Origin: Zygaena filipendulae
Taxonomy: Eukaryota; Arthropoda; Insecta; Lepidoptera; Zygaenidae
Assembly: GCA_907165275.2 (NCBI GenBank)
Contig: OU015652.1
Coordinates: forward strand, 7,703,001-7,767,000
Direction: 5' to 3'
Length of the DNA stretch: 64,000 bases
The notes under the pieces were generated by a model. It made no database searches, was not told the origin of the DNA, and worked only from the letters and a program-made list of their open reading frames with translations. The position numbers were made by a program, and so were the translations under genes. Below, piece by piece: positions 1-11,367 of the stretch (the first letter of the stretch is position 1; the number at the start of each line of letters is the position of its first letter).

Positions 1-1234
1 AATAAAAGCTAAACCTAATTGTAAGAAATATTTATTCATTGTACTCAAAGAACAACGGCACATTGATTCGTTGTACGATTGTGTCCATTGAACCCGTTGA
101 ACTCTTTTATAAGAAAGTTTTGAAAACCCTCAACCCGTTCTAAAATTAATTAATTAATAAATATTAAATAGTTTTTTTTCCCTTACTTATTAAAAAAAAT
201 ATAATCGGCTCACATGTCTTATATACTCACAGTTTGAATATACAAACATAACAACAGTATATACAGCATACCGTTTAAATATACAACAACAATATTTACA
301 GAAGCCCATCTTTGACGATATCGATAAAAATAAAATAATGCAGCCAATTTTCCAATTGTCCGGGCAAATATTCCAACTTTTCTTTCTCTGAAAATCGTAT
401 TCTGACAATAGTCAGATATTTGTAATAACAAACATTTAAATAACAAATTAGTCAAATCGGCAAAGCGGAAATGAATTTTTCAAGGATATTACATATAATG
501 TACGTATAATATGACACACAAGTATGAGGAAGCATTGCACGGTTAACGCATATACATGTAGAAGATGTACTTACATATTATGTACATAGGTAAATACGAA
601 ATTGTTGTTTTTCACATTCAATTCCAATACTTCACTGCCGAGATAAACTAGCCAACTCCTCGCGATTTCACACGCGTCAATCTTGAAATTCGGAGTTGAA
701 AGTATCCTGTCATTCAGGGATACCGCATGTCAGTTCTTATCAAATAAATTTATTTTAGAATCCATTTAGTATTTAGAGATTATCCCTTTCATCCAAACTT
801 CAAACCTCTTTTATATTATTATTAATTTCCTTGCCAGAACCTAAAGTTTCATACTAGGTAAATGTCTTGAAATCTTTTAAGTGATATCAACTTATTGAGT
901 GGTAAAAAATACACACATAAATCTTGGTATTTATTATTAGTAGGTATTTAATTTTTCTAGCCTCAGTGGTTTCTTCTTAGCTGCTTCTTCAATGATATAC
1001 ATATTATATATACATATGCGAGTCAGTCAGACTGATGTACTAATCAGCTTCATCAGTCGGTGAAAACTAATTATTCTCTCAGCTGGCACTTTGGATTGCT
1101 CAAGCGAGTGCAGCGGCCGACTCGCCTTTAAACGCCGCTGTCACGCTTCTGAAGCTATTGATACGGATCTCTTCATCATTAAAAGTTGCTTTTTGTTTCC
1201 GATACGATCTATATATGTATATATATCTATAGAT
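1..1234. other. AT-rich intergenic DNA, no gene recognised
   Basis: No open frame here has the features of a conserved protein, and no terminal repeats or RNA genes were seen. A slightly GC-richer patch near 1,085-1,160 has no recognisable identity. It could hold the edge of a gene lying outside the window, but nothing in the sequence supports that. Confidence 0.5.
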
Positions 1235-1360
1235 AGATAACTCTTTATTGTACACCAAAAAAAGTGTTTACTAATTTTCTTAATTTTAACTTAAAGGTAT
1301 ACAAAAGGCGGCCTTATCGCTTTAAACGATCTCTCCCAGGCAACCTTTGAGTGGACAGAT
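1235..1360 (-). repeat. LINE-like 3'-end fragment
   Basis: The stretch reads as a CTTTATTGTACACC tract followed by ACAAAAGGCGGCCTTATCGC and a CTCTCCCAGGCAACCTTTGAG tail. A related fragment sits at 7,118-7,215. I know this pattern as the reverse-complemented 3' end of a widespread lepidopteran non-LTR element. No coding sequence remains and the family assignment is inferred. Confidence 0.5.
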
Positions 1361-1596
1361 TTATAAGAGAGAGGAAATTAGATAGGTGTTTACATAATAT
1401 ATTAGATAGGAAAATGCAACTAGTATAAAATACATATTGTGATTAATATCAACAGCATACGCAACTATAATAAAAATAAATATTAATTAATACGTTACAA
1501 ACATAGATACATATTATACGCACTTATATAAATATACATACATATACATTCGCAAACATACATATACCCACATAGATATGTACATAAATAGATTCT

Positions 1597-1906
1597 TTAT
1601 AAATAAAAATCAATGTTTGTATGTTTGTCCTCTATGCGTTTCTAAACCATTGGTCCGATTGTGATGAAAGTTTTGGCAGGTTTTTCTGCCTTCATCCGCA
1701 AAGGCTGCTAATCCTGATATAAAGAGATCCTGCGGGAATTACGAAACGCACGCGGGTGTATCTCCGAAACGGTTGGATCAATTTTGATGGCACTTTCACT
1801 GCTAAATTAGCTGATGTTATAAGGAGTATTTAGACCACCTACTTTGGAGTTCCCGCGGGAATTCCGCAACTCACGCGGGTGAAACCGCAGGGACAGCTAG
1901 TTATAA
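1597..1906 (-). repeat. Long copy of the CCCGCGG-type lepidopteran repeat
   Basis: The copy ends in GGTGAAACCGCAGGGACAGC and TAGTT, the reverse complement of the repeat's usual start. Its other end, TTTATAAATAAAAATCAATG at 1,597, recurs at 28,862. A further partial copy follows at 1,920-2,045. It has no coding capacity. The same family recurs throughout the window in both orientations, so this is a dispersed repeat and not a local duplication. Confidence 0.75.
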
Positions 1907-2151
1907 AAAAAAATTTATCCCTATTTCCCTCGGTCACGGCATTACGCGTGAACGGCTGAACCGATTGCCATTACATTTTGCATATACGTTGTCAGGGGTA
2001 CAGAGAAGGACATAGGGTACTTTTTATGCAAGATATATAGAAGAAGGTTTAGATCAGGCACTTCTTCAATGTTTGTTTATTTTTCTTGTGTGTTGTGCTG
2101 GAATAGATGTGGTTTTCTTTCTTCTTCTTTCTTTCTCTCTGTTGGTAGTAG

Positions 2152-2374
2152 AGCTTGTCTAAACTAAAATGACGCGCCCCTCCATCGGGTATACTCACAC
2201 ACACAACTGTTAAAATATCGATTTAAGACATACAAATCTGGTCTGTCTATTCATAACAAGTGCGCAATACTGTCGCCGCACTCACACTATTAAAGCGATG
2301 TATCAACAGATGATCTCGCACATCTAAAACTGCTAATTAAGTGGTGGGGCGTGTCATTTTAATTTAGACAAGCT
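2152..2374. mobile_element. MITE with about 29-bp inverted termini
   Basis: Arms at 2,152-2,180 and 2,346-2,374 are near-perfect inverted copies (AGCTTGTCTAAA...TGACGCGCCCC against GGGGCGTGTCA...TTTAGACAAGCT). The interior of about 165 bp has no ORF. Terminal TA dinucleotides on both sides would fit a Tc1/mariner-type TA duplication, but the boundary is ambiguous by two bases. Confidence 0.65.
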
Positions 2375-2798
2375 ATATCGATTTGTGGATTTCACCCGCA
2401 TGAGAACAGTGTCTCGTCGCAGCCTTCAATGTCCCACCCGTTAAGTAGGTACGCTATAAAAAGGAAGGAAGAACTAAAAACTTTTGGTCACTATGACCGT
2501 GCCATTCGTCTGAGGTGCCACTTAGTTTTATTTACTTTTTAACCATACCATATTTTTCAATCTTGAAAATCTTTTCTTAGTGTAACTATAACTTATTTAT
2601 TATGTAACTTAGTGTAACTATAACTTATTTATTTATGTTTATTTTAACTAAGTATATTAATGATTCAGAAGACTAGATACATTTTTATGTTTCTAGCTCT
2701 AGTAATTTGACACTGGACGTGAGTCCACAAACCGATCAAGTTGAAAGTTTTACCTAGTAAAAAATATTATATCTACTATATCAAATAATTATTTTGTA

Positions 2799-3262
2799 CT
2801 AGCTGTGCCCCGCGGTTTCACTTGCGGTATTTTCGGAGTTCCCACGCGGATTCCGGGATAAAAAGTACCCTATATCCTCTGTACCCCTGACAACGAGCAT
2901 GCCAAATTTCATCCAAATCCGTTCAGCCGTTTTTGCGTGATTGAGTAAACGTATGCGAGGATAAGAGCTCGAAAGCGCATTTTAATCCGACTTGCTTCAA
3001 ATTTATCGTCACTGCTCAGCTCCTATGTGTCTTAGTGTTATGTTACTCGCTTATAACCTGCCCAGGAGTATGGACTACAATCGTACCAAGTTTGGTTAAA
3101 ATCCCTTCAGTAGTTTTTGACCCATGCGTGCATGTACAGACAGACAGACAGACAAAAAATTTACTGATTGCATTTTTGGCATCAGTATCGATCACCATTC
3201 ATCCTACAATATTAATTTTGAATATTATATTCAATGTACAGAATTGACCTTTCTACAGTTTT
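2799..3262 (+). repeat. Near full-length CCCGCGG-type repeat with GACAGACA tail
   Basis: It starts CTAGCTGTGCCCCGCGGTTT, runs through GGGATAAAAAGTACCCTAT and AAATCCGTTCAGCCGTTTTT, and ends with a GACAGACAGACAAAAAATTT tail and an ACTGATTGCATTTTTGGCAT segment. A closely matching copy lies at 46,729-47,205, so the two define most of the element. No open reading frame is maintained. It could be a SINE-like element or the 3' region of a LINE; the sequence does not decide this. Confidence 0.75.
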
Positions 3263-3397
3263 ATTACAAGTATATAAATATAATCTTATTCCTAATTACA
3301 TTAATAATTCCTAAGATTAAAAAAGTCGTTCTGATCACTATTTAAACCAAACTTTATTCAGCTATCATTCTTAGCTAAAAAATAAGAAATATATAAT

Positions 3398-3641
3398 ACT
3401 AGCCGTCCCCCGCGGTTTCACCCGCGGTAATTTCGGTAGCCCCGTGAGAATTTTGGGATAAAAAATACCCTATGGCATGAGTGCCGTACCTACTGTACCT
3501 ACTATGTACTACCGTAGCTACCTATGAATGAAAGAATTTTCAAAATCCGTTCAGTAGATCCAGAGATTACCCCCTTCAACGTCACAAACTCACAATTCAC
3601 AAACTCACAAACTTTACCTCTTTATAATATTAGTATAGATT
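3398..3641 (+). repeat. CCCGCGG-type repeat, variant 3' end
   Basis: It starts CTAGCCGTCCCCCGCGGTTT and diverges after GGGATAAAAAATACCCTATG. The 3' part carries tandem CACAAACTCACAA words and ends TTTATAATATTAGTATAGAT. This tail differs from the 2,799 copy, indicating at least two subfamilies. Confidence 0.7.
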
Positions 3642-4990
3642 AATTGTGTAAGTGCGTCGTGTTTCTACCGAGAGATTACATTATTATGACGTTTACTCGC
3701 TACGCTAGGTAAAACAGTATGTAGTCGTTTATGTTTTTACAGTGTGAGTATAGGTAGATACAAGTTTTTTTTAATAGTTATAAATATACGTAAATATGTC
3801 TAGTTTTACTAATGCAAAAATTCTGATGCTACCTCAGTATTATTTAATTAAAACTGGAGGTTACTGTGTGCGCTGACCGTGGCGGCATGGCGAGCAGCGG
3901 GGGAAGCGTCGGCGCGAGGGGCGAGAAGAAATCCTATTCTTTTGCAGATACACTGTTTGTTCGTGGCATGAATCAACTTATGTCGTGAGTGCAAAGACGG
4001 GAAGTTGTTATCAATACTTGTAATCCTCCACATTACCAGAATATTGATTCGATTCAATTCACGTAGTTAGATAATCGTGACCATATTATGTTGCTTTCGA
4101 TTAAAATAAGATGGTTTTAGTTTTTGTATATTAATAGGTCAGGGCTTCTTACCCTGAGGTTTTTTTAGGGTATAAATGACATGAGTTCCGGGAGTTCATG
4201 GCTAAACGATTTATTCTAAAATGATGACATCCGCTTTATGTTTTCAAAGACAACTCCTCAATTTATCGTAATTATCTAAGTACCTAACCTCACTGATAGC
4301 TGTTTGAGAAGTTATGTTTGACATCAATATAATACCAATAACTTTCTATTGGCCTTGTCCTTAATTTAAAAGAGGTTTGAAAAGGTCTTTACTTTTTTTC
4401 TCCCACAATTCTATTACAAATATTCCGTGGAATTTTCGAAATTATGAAAGGCGACTTTACCTACAAACGCTTAAGAAACTGCACTGTTCCGGATAATATA
4501 GGTAGGTACGTAGATACATATTTCCGCTTGATAAGTTAATATTAGCATAAAACATCTTTCTTCAACACAAACAAAATATTAAATATGAAAAGTACAAAAT
4601 TTCAAGCCTGGCTTATGTTGTTAAGTACCTACTTAGGTTACCTAAATTAAAATAACGTAAAACATAAATGAGCGCAATGTGGTTCTTGGTATTCCTTAAA
4701 GGAAAATATTGGTTCGCGAACTTACTTCTATTACCTATACTTACTTACCTAGGTATGTAACATAAATGCTACTGTGAGTCTTCAAGGAGCAGGAAATACG
4801 ATGAAAGTATAACATAGTAATAATTACACTAATAATGTATGCAGACCAGCGAGCAGTTACGAGCGGCTCGACGCGACGTGGCCCGCCAGGATATGGCCGC
4901 TTCCGCTGCTCTGACTTCGGACTGCCTAACGGTTGCAACGTCATTCTGCCTGACTTATGCTATGAGAGGCACTTCTATTTTATCTTATAA
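3642..4990. other. Intergenic DNA, nothing recognised
   Basis: No conserved protein, RNA gene or terminal-repeat element was seen. The GC-rich patch at 3,880-3,930 gives short open frames on both strands but none resembles a known family. Confidence 0.45.
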
Positions 4991-5143
4991 TAGCTGTCCC
5001 CCGAGGTTTCACCCGCGGTAAATTCGGAGTTCCGTGGGAATTGCGGGCATATGGTAGGCTTTTTATCCCGAAATTAAAGATTAAGTGGTATAAGCTATGC
5101 CACTCAGGACTACCGTAGCTTTTTACGTCACAAACTCACAACA
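4991..5143 (+). repeat. Degenerate CCCGCGG-type repeat
   Basis: It begins TAGCTGTCCCCCGAGGTTTC, keeps the GGTAAATTCGGAGTTCC block, and ends in the CACAAACTCACAAC words seen in the 3,398 copy. It is therefore a short diverged member of that subfamily. Confidence 0.6.
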
Positions 5144-5399
5144 CTGTAATTTTTTACAATGAGTCAGTTAGCAACTGTGCCAATGAAAAAAGCTTTTTGT
5201 TGGAATAAAAAACTCTTTGAGAGTCTAAAAAGGTACAATGCATTCGTCTGGCGCTTGTTTTTGCAAATTAGTGGAAATTGGAAAAATGCATGTTACGCGT
5301 AGCGAGTCGACACGAATTAAACGAGAGAAAATGTTCGTACTATAATTTATTATCACCTACTTTCGTTGTGGTCTTGGTCAATAACAAAATTATGATAGA

Positions 5400-5893
5400 C
5401 ATCGAATGGTATTTAACATTGAAGCCCCATCCCTTATGACTATTCATAACTGGTTTAATGTGTTTAAGCCGATCCAAGAGAGGGACGTCCTTCAACGGCG
5501 ACTGTAGAACGGTGTCAGTGCCCTGCTGGCACTTGGCAGCGCTCGAAGCTGAAAAAAGAACAACTTATCAACAGGTTTGGGCATACTTGCATGATTCATG
5601 AACAGTTTGGTGTCAGAAAGCTTTGTACTAAATGGATACTCCATAATTTGACCGAAGCACAAAAGTGCCGCTGCCGATTGGTGCCATGTGCCATGAAATG
5701 ATACTGAAGTTCAATAAAGGAGACTCAAATGCCGCGGTATTTGATATTTTCCCTGGTGATCAAAGCTGGATATATAGTTGTGAGCCGGAAACTAAACGTC
5801 AGTTAGCTCAGTGAGTATTCCCATTCGAAGAACTGCTAACAAAGGTGAAGAATGGAAGATCCAAATAGATGTTCGCTTAACTTTTTAGACGAA
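5400..5893 (+). pseudogene. Decayed mariner transposase
   Basis: Reading across frames shows mariner landmarks. There is a helix-turn-helix remnant like WFNVFKPIQERD near 5,450. A later block reads AVFDIFPGDQSWIYSCEPET near 5,740-5,790, which matches the transposase motif around its first catalytic Asp (family form GDETWIY.YDPETK). The next residues read VFPFEELLTK. Several stops and frame changes lie between these blocks, so it cannot encode a working enzyme. Intact inverted termini were not found. Confidence 0.8.
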
Positions 5894-5980
5894 TGCATTT
5901 AGCTACAGTTACAGTTATATTGAGTTATTTTTTATATTTTAAGAACTTTCAGTTTGCCCCCCGTATAATATTGGTAATAG

Positions 5981-6300
5981 ACTAGCTGGTCCCTTCACTA
6001 TTTCACCCGTGTCAATTTCGGAATTCCCCCAGGAACTTTTTATATCAGGATGAAAGTTTTAGAAAGACCTAAATTACAACTATACCTACACCAATAGCTA
6101 CTCCCCCTGCGGTTCCACCTGCGTCAACTTCGGGATTCTCGCAGAAACTCTTTATATCAGAATGAAAGCACCCTACTTCCTATTCCAATCATTGAAGATC
6201 TAAATCACGAGTAACCATACACAAGATAACTGTTGCCCAGCGGTTTCACCAAAATGAATTACGGTATTCCTGCGGAAATATCAAGACAAAAAGTATCTCT
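5981..6300 (+). repeat. Tandem diverged CCCGCGG-type fragments
   Basis: Three degenerate starts (near 5,981, 6,095 and 6,225) each keep a GGTTYCACC-like block followed by TTCGGNATTC. They are old copies lying head to tail. Confidence 0.5.
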
Positions 6301-6576
6301 ATGTCTTCTATACAATATATTAAAATGATATTATTGTTATGAAATAGACAATGATGTAAAAAATTCTTAAAATTTAGTTTCAAATCCAATACTTTCCGTA
6401 AGCAAGTTGAAACAAACAGCTGACCATATTAAATATTATAATATTAATTATATCTATAATACACGTGTCTACATTGGCAAGTAATCATTATGAGCAAGAG
6501 TTACGAGTTAGGTTGTCTGCCCTTCAGCATATTATTCCGAACCGTAGCGAAGCACGAAGTTCTCTCTTACCCCTTG

Positions 6577-6733
6577 GCCACAGTCTCGGCGGTGGCGGTG
6601 GCGGCGGCGGCGTTGGCGGCAAAAACAAAAGGTAGACAACATACGAAGTAGGGCACAGCTATCAGTGGTGCGAGCTGTGGCCACCTTCTTTGTTGTCTAC
6701 CATTTGTTTTTTGTTGCCGCTGAGACTGTGGCG
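6577..6733. repeat. Imperfect foldback hairpin
   Basis: CCACAGTCTC at the left pairs with GAGACTGTGG at the right. The inner arms pair GGTAGACAACATACGAAGTA with TTCTTTGTTGTCTACC. A GGC/GGT-rich insert interrupts the left arm. Open frames across it result from the GC-rich palindrome and show no conserved domain. Confidence 0.6.
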
Positions 6734-7117
6734 CCTCCCTCAGCGGGCGCACGAGATCACGACTATCCTTGAGTTCATAACACGTAGATACATATTCCAA
6801 TCGGTAGGGAAATTTTATTCAACCCTTAGGAATTAGTATGTTAGTTATCACCAAATATTATAACGTATACGAATTTTAATATTATAAACAGGTAAAGTAG
6901 GTACTTATAATATGTACTTATGTTTAGTATTTAATTACGTTTACGGTTTAGTATTTAATGGAATTACGAAAATAGTTCTAAAGTATTGTGTGTTGTGTTC
7001 AAAATGATTGAGATAGGATATTTTCATCCTCGTACAAATACAAAGTTTCCAAGGGAATCCCAATACCTATTGATTCGGGTGATAACGCTAACAGAACACC
7101 TATTTAGTTTATTTTTT
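6734..7117. other. AT-rich intergenic DNA
   Basis: Nothing recognisable was seen on either strand. Confidence 0.45.
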
Positions 7118-7230
7118 TTATTTATTTAAAGAACTTTATTGCACTCTATTGTACAAAAGGCGGACTTAATGCCTAAGGCATTCTCTACCAGTCAACCTTT
7201 TGGCTCGGTGATAATTTATTATAAATCGTG
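7118..7230 (-). repeat. LINE-like 3'-end fragment
   Basis: It carries AAAGAACTTTATTGCACTCT and GTACAAAAGGCGGACTTAAT followed by CAGTCAACCTTTTGG. This is the same tail type as at 1,235-1,360. Confidence 0.5.
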
Positions 7231-7734
7231 TAGTAAATTTTCTTTGGCCTTCCTTTAGTAGGAAAAAAATTGTTACGGTCGCGTCACTCGTAAAATCCGT
7301 GTATTTTTTTAATATTGATGGTAGTGGTCAAAATGGTGTGGCCACCTTGCACTGCAAAAGGATAAATAGATGACCGGTAGTACCTATACATTATTAGGTA
7401 TCAGTAATCACTTATCACGCATCTTTATAATTTTTTCATAATAGTAGGTAATAAGTATTATAAGTAGGTATAGGTATAGACCATCACCACCGCCATATCG
7501 ATAGAATAACAAAAAATCCATTACTTCGTTTATTCAAGTGGCAGTAACTGCAAACAGATGTTTTAATAGGAGCAAAATTTACTTGCACTTACCTAGCCTA
7601 AATAGGTATTGGATGTTATACCTACCTATACTAACCGTGGTAGGTACCTACCAAGGGTACCCACTAAACGTACGCGCAATGATATCAACCTAAGCATAGT
7701 ATTATATTATCTGTGACCTAAGTATAATAATAAT

Positions 7735-8418
7735 TCACTCACACAAGACACAGATCTACTTGACCCTACACTAAGCTTGTGTCGTGGAACCCAAGCAAAC
7801 GTGGTAGGTAAAGATAGATAGATAGATATTTATTTTCTCTTTAAAAATTACATTTACATTTTATGTCAAAATTAAATAAATTCACTTAAGAGATTGTCAA
7901 TATAATTAATTAATAATAATAATAATATAATTAAAAGTTTTAAATAATACTATTTGATAACAATAGTAACGAAAAAATGAGAACTTATACCAAAATAAAT
8001 AAATAAATAGGTAAACAATTTATTTTTAAATAAAGTTTTACCTTAATAATAAATATTGTCATAAATAATCTTTTACAGAGTACAATGATTTATCCAATAA
8101 AAAGTTTTTCAGTCGGCGCACAAATGTCTCGTCCGACGTTCTTAATGTCCATCGGTAGTTTTTCGTAAAACGTAGGACCAATGACACGCGGATTTCTGTC
8201 CATCAGTGCCAACCATCGCGGCATCACCCTAAGTCTACCAGTCAAGTATATCCTTGCTACATATTATTACATATAATATATTGTAATGTATAAACACACC
8301 CAAACTGGAAAGTGGAACCCTGCGTTAATCATACCTACAAAGCCCGCCTCCACCGGGAATCGAACTCGGAACCAAGAGGTTAGGCATTGGTGACCTGCTG
8401 CGGCAATCGGGCTTTCAT
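7735..8418 (-). mobile_element. tRNA-like SINE split by a LINE end
   Basis: The head (8,271-8,418, minus strand) begins AGCCCGATTGCCGCAGCAGG and carries the B-box-like GGTTCCGAGTTCGATTCCCG, typical of a tRNA-derived Pol III promoter. The tail (7,735-7,810) has CCACGACACAAGCTTAGTG and GGGTCAAGTAGATCTGTGTC. In the copy at 44,095-44,310 head and tail are joined, so here about 455 bp of LINE sequence separates them. Another truncated copy lies at 28,060-28,225. Confidence 0.75.
7811..8265 (-). mobile_element. Non-LTR (LINE) 3' end inside the SINE
   Basis: On the minus strand the block 8,085-8,215 encodes a short reading frame with RNPRVIGPTFYEKLPMDIKN, similar to the extreme C-terminus of jockey-like LINE polyproteins that ends with a hydrophobic Leu-rich tail. 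The 3' end finishes in GATA repeats near 7,812. A strong 5' truncation is normal for LINEs. It is non-functional and the clade is inferred. Confidence 0.65.
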
Positions 8419-8486
8419 AAAATATACTATCAGATAAAATATACTACTATAGTTAAAATAGTATCATAATAAAATTATTATTGTAT

Positions 8487-9530
8487 AACTAGCTGTGCCT
8501 CATGGTTTCACCACCGCGACCGTGAGTTTCGGAATTCCCGCAGGAACTCCAAAATTCTTTCATATTCTTCTTCTCCTTACAATAACAAACACAAAAAAAC
8601 GAATGCGTGATGCCGGCCCGTAGACCATACCAAGGTAAATAGGGATTAATTTTTATATACATACTAGCTGTCCCCCGCGATTTCATCCGCGGTAATTTCG
8701 GAGTTAATTCCGGGAAAAAGTAGGTACTCTTTGTACCCCTTACAGTAGTTTACGGTGATTAGCTGTTCTCCGCATTAATTCCGGAGTTCCCGCGGGAATT
8801 CCGGGATAAAAACTATCCTATCTTTTAAGTTGGACAATATTATAAATGGTTACAAAATTTTGTCAAAATCCGTTCAGTAGTTTCGGAGTCCATCGCGGAC
8901 AAACAACGTGACATGTGATTTATATACAACGTGTTAATGAATTAACTGAAAACCTGATACACCCTATTTAAAAATATAAACAATAATATGATTAAAATAT
9001 ATTTTACGTCGAAAAAATTTATACTTTAAAAGTTATTCAACATCAGTTTGGAGGTGACCTATCTACGAAATTCCAAGCGCTACGCCCGCGCCTACCGGTT
9101 CGAATTTTTTTGCTGCGGGCGGCGTACGTGCGGTATATTGTATTATAAATAATTTAGACATGTGCTAGTAAAAATTTAAAAATATAACCTATATTAAAAC
9201 ATAGTGCGATCGATTCGCTAGTTGATTCTGAGCAAACTACTTTCTAGTTTTCAGTTAATTCATTAACACGTTGTATATTAGACTAGAGACTAGCTGTCCC
9301 CCGCGATTTCATCCGCGGTAATTTCGAAGTTCCCGCGGAGGTTGCGGGAAAAAAGTACTCTATGTCCTTCAGTTCCCGAGGGAATTCCGGGATAAAAACT
9401 ATCCTATCTTTTAAGTTGAACCATTTTATGAATGGGTACAAAATTTTATCAAAATCCGTTCAGTAGTTTTGGAGTCCATCGCGGACAAACAACGTGACAC
9501 GTGATTTATATATATTAGATAAGATAAGAT
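8487..9530 (+). repeat. Cluster of CCCGCGG-type repeats, subfamily with GATTTATATATA tail
   Basis: A short fragment lies at 8,487-8,560. Two longer copies lie at 8,661-8,922 and 9,290-9,515, starting CTAGCTGTCCCCCGCGATTT and ending in AACAACGTGACAYGTGATTT. The first is interrupted at its tail by the MITE at 8,923-9,277. The second runs into a short (GATAA)n microsatellite at 9,516-9,545. Confidence 0.7.
8923..9277. mobile_element. MITE with perfect 31-bp inverted termini
   Basis: The arms at 8,923-8,953 and 9,247-9,277 are exact inverted copies starting TATACAACGTGTTAATGAAT. The host is a CCCGCGG-type repeat whose uninterrupted sister at 9,290-9,530 shows the original tail. This supports insertion at a TA, as Tc1/mariner elements do. 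The interior is about 290 bp and has no ORF. Confidence 0.8.
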
Positions 9531-9545
9531 AAGATTAAGAAGATA

Positions 9546-10249
9546 AGATATAAATCTGTGGTATTGCGCTCGGGTAACGCAACAAACAGCAACTTTATGA
9601 AACTTATATTGAAGTTGTAGGTATTCATTTATGGAATAATAGGTATCATATGTGGGCTGGTAAGAAATTATACAAAATGTTTAGTAAAATCTGTGGGCAG
9701 TGCCTATAAAGGTCAGCCTTGCACCCACACACCCCTTATTTAGATCTTGGCACTAAGTGCGAATTCATTTTATGACAAACAAACGGTTGTATCTGGCTTT
9801 ATACATCAATTAAATAATAAACTCTAATCCAATGACTTAAAATCTACATTAACAAATGAGAACGTATTGATTTTCGTTTGTTTGTAAGTTGTAAACATAC
9901 CTAGCTTGTGACCAGCTTGCAACATTCACCATTACCTAATCGGGTAAGCGGATTTTAGAATGGTACCTACCTACCTACAGTGGGCGACAGTTGTGAGAAA
10001 CGGGAAATACCTATTTTTCTTTTTTAATTTAATTCATCAACATTGATGAATTTAATGGTTGTATCTACGTAGGTATTTCAAATGTATTTTTTTTACATCA
10101 ATGTTAAAACTATTTTTCTCTAGCTATCTCGTCAGGTCTCTAAGTAGGAAGGTACTTAGGTAGGTACCTAGTACCTACTCTATTCTCTCCCAAATATTTA
10201 TATTTTTTTAATTGGCACATCCTTACTATATACTTAAATACCAATCCTT
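9546..10249. other. AT-rich intergenic DNA, nothing recognised
   Basis: No coding sequence or terminal repeats were identified. Short TACCTACC-type tandem words occur, as elsewhere in the window. Confidence 0.45.
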
Positions 10250-10577
10250 ACTAATATTATAAATGTGAAAATGAGTTTGTTTATTTGTTTGTTTGGTACG
10301 CTTTCATGGTTAAACGGCTACACCGATCACCACGAAATTTTGCATACACGTTGTCAGGGGTACAGAGAAGGACAAAGGCCACTTTTTATCTCGGAATTCC
10401 CACGGGAACTCTGAAATTAACGTTAAAGAAGCTACATTAAATTTCACATTCTACCTACACGTTGTCAAGGGTATCTAGGTACAAAAAAAATATAGGGCAG
10501 TAAGTACTTTTATCTCGGAATACCCGCGGGATCTCCGAAACTAACACGGGTGAAACCGCGGGGAACAGCTAGTTTTT
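10250..10577 (-). repeat. Long CCCGCGG-type repeat
   Basis: It ends GGGTGAAACCGCGGGGAACA then GCTAGTT. It contains two GTTGTCAGGGGTA-like blocks and two ATCTCGGAATWCCC blocks, suggesting an internal duplication of the unit, as in the copy at 1,597-1,906. Confidence 0.7.
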
Positions 10578-10731
10578 TTATAAAACTTAGTTATTAACTA
10601 ACTTAACTACGTACTTAGTAAAATAAAACTACTAACAATAAGACCTAACCCTCAAAAGATCTAGGTACCTAAGCATTTTAAAGCATATAATTGAAGATCA
10701 AACGAACTTACCTGGAAGTGAAGTTCGATCG

Positions 10732-10929
10732 CAATTATGCGAGCAGCTTCTTTCGACGCGATTTATGAGTTTACGTGTTGTAGTTGCGCTCCCACGCGTC
10801 AGCCTAGCACGGTATGTTTAGATTTGTTTTTTTTTTTTTTTTTTTTATTCTACCCCCAGTTGGGACTCCCCGCCTCCTTACCCCACTCTACCTCCGGCCC
10901 CAATGCGCGCGACCACTCGTCTTGTCATT
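10732..10929 (+). repeat. Right inverted terminal repeat of the DIRS element
   Basis: Its sequence mirrors 15,566-15,763 from ATTTATGAGTTTACGTGTTG through TTGCGCTCCCACGCGTCAGC, a T tract, and on to CGCGACCACTCGTCTTGTCA. The outermost part (10,689-10,766) is unique to this side and is copied in the internal complementary region. Confidence 0.9.
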
Positions 10930-11057
10930 TTGTTTAAAGCGCTTTATTTTATATTTGTGTTGTGTTTGTCCTCCACCAAACCTTATGGGTGGGTTTATAA
11001 GATTTGATGTAGATATTAGATTACTAAACATTTTTGGTATCGTAAGGGAGGGTGTAT

Positions 11058-11183
11058 ATAAATCGCGTCGAAAGAAGCTGCTCGCATAATTGCGATCGAA
11101 CTTCACTTCCAGGTAAGTTCGTTTGATCTTCAATTATGCTTCGCAGCTTCTTTCTTTGCGATTTATGAGTTTACGTGTTGTAG
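11058..11183 (+). repeat. Internal complementary region of the DIRS element
   Basis: Positions 11,058-11,135 are an exact inverted copy of the right end (10,689-10,766). Positions 11,132-11,183 are an exact match to the inverted left end (15,712-15,763). The two parts overlap at AATT. In DIRS1 this arrangement is thought to template completion of both ends and closure of the circular DNA. The exactness of both matches supports a structurally complete element. Confidence 0.9.
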
Positions 11184-11367
11184 GATGTTTAGAGATCACA
11201 AATATAAAATTATGACCGAATTAATTTTTCAAGTGAAAAAGCAGTGATTTATGAACAAATATTTATTAGACTGAGGTCATATCAATTTTTTAATGATAAT
11301 AATTATACAAAATTCCTATTTCTTGTTTACTTAGTCCTATATATATACGTTATACATAAGGTTTAAT

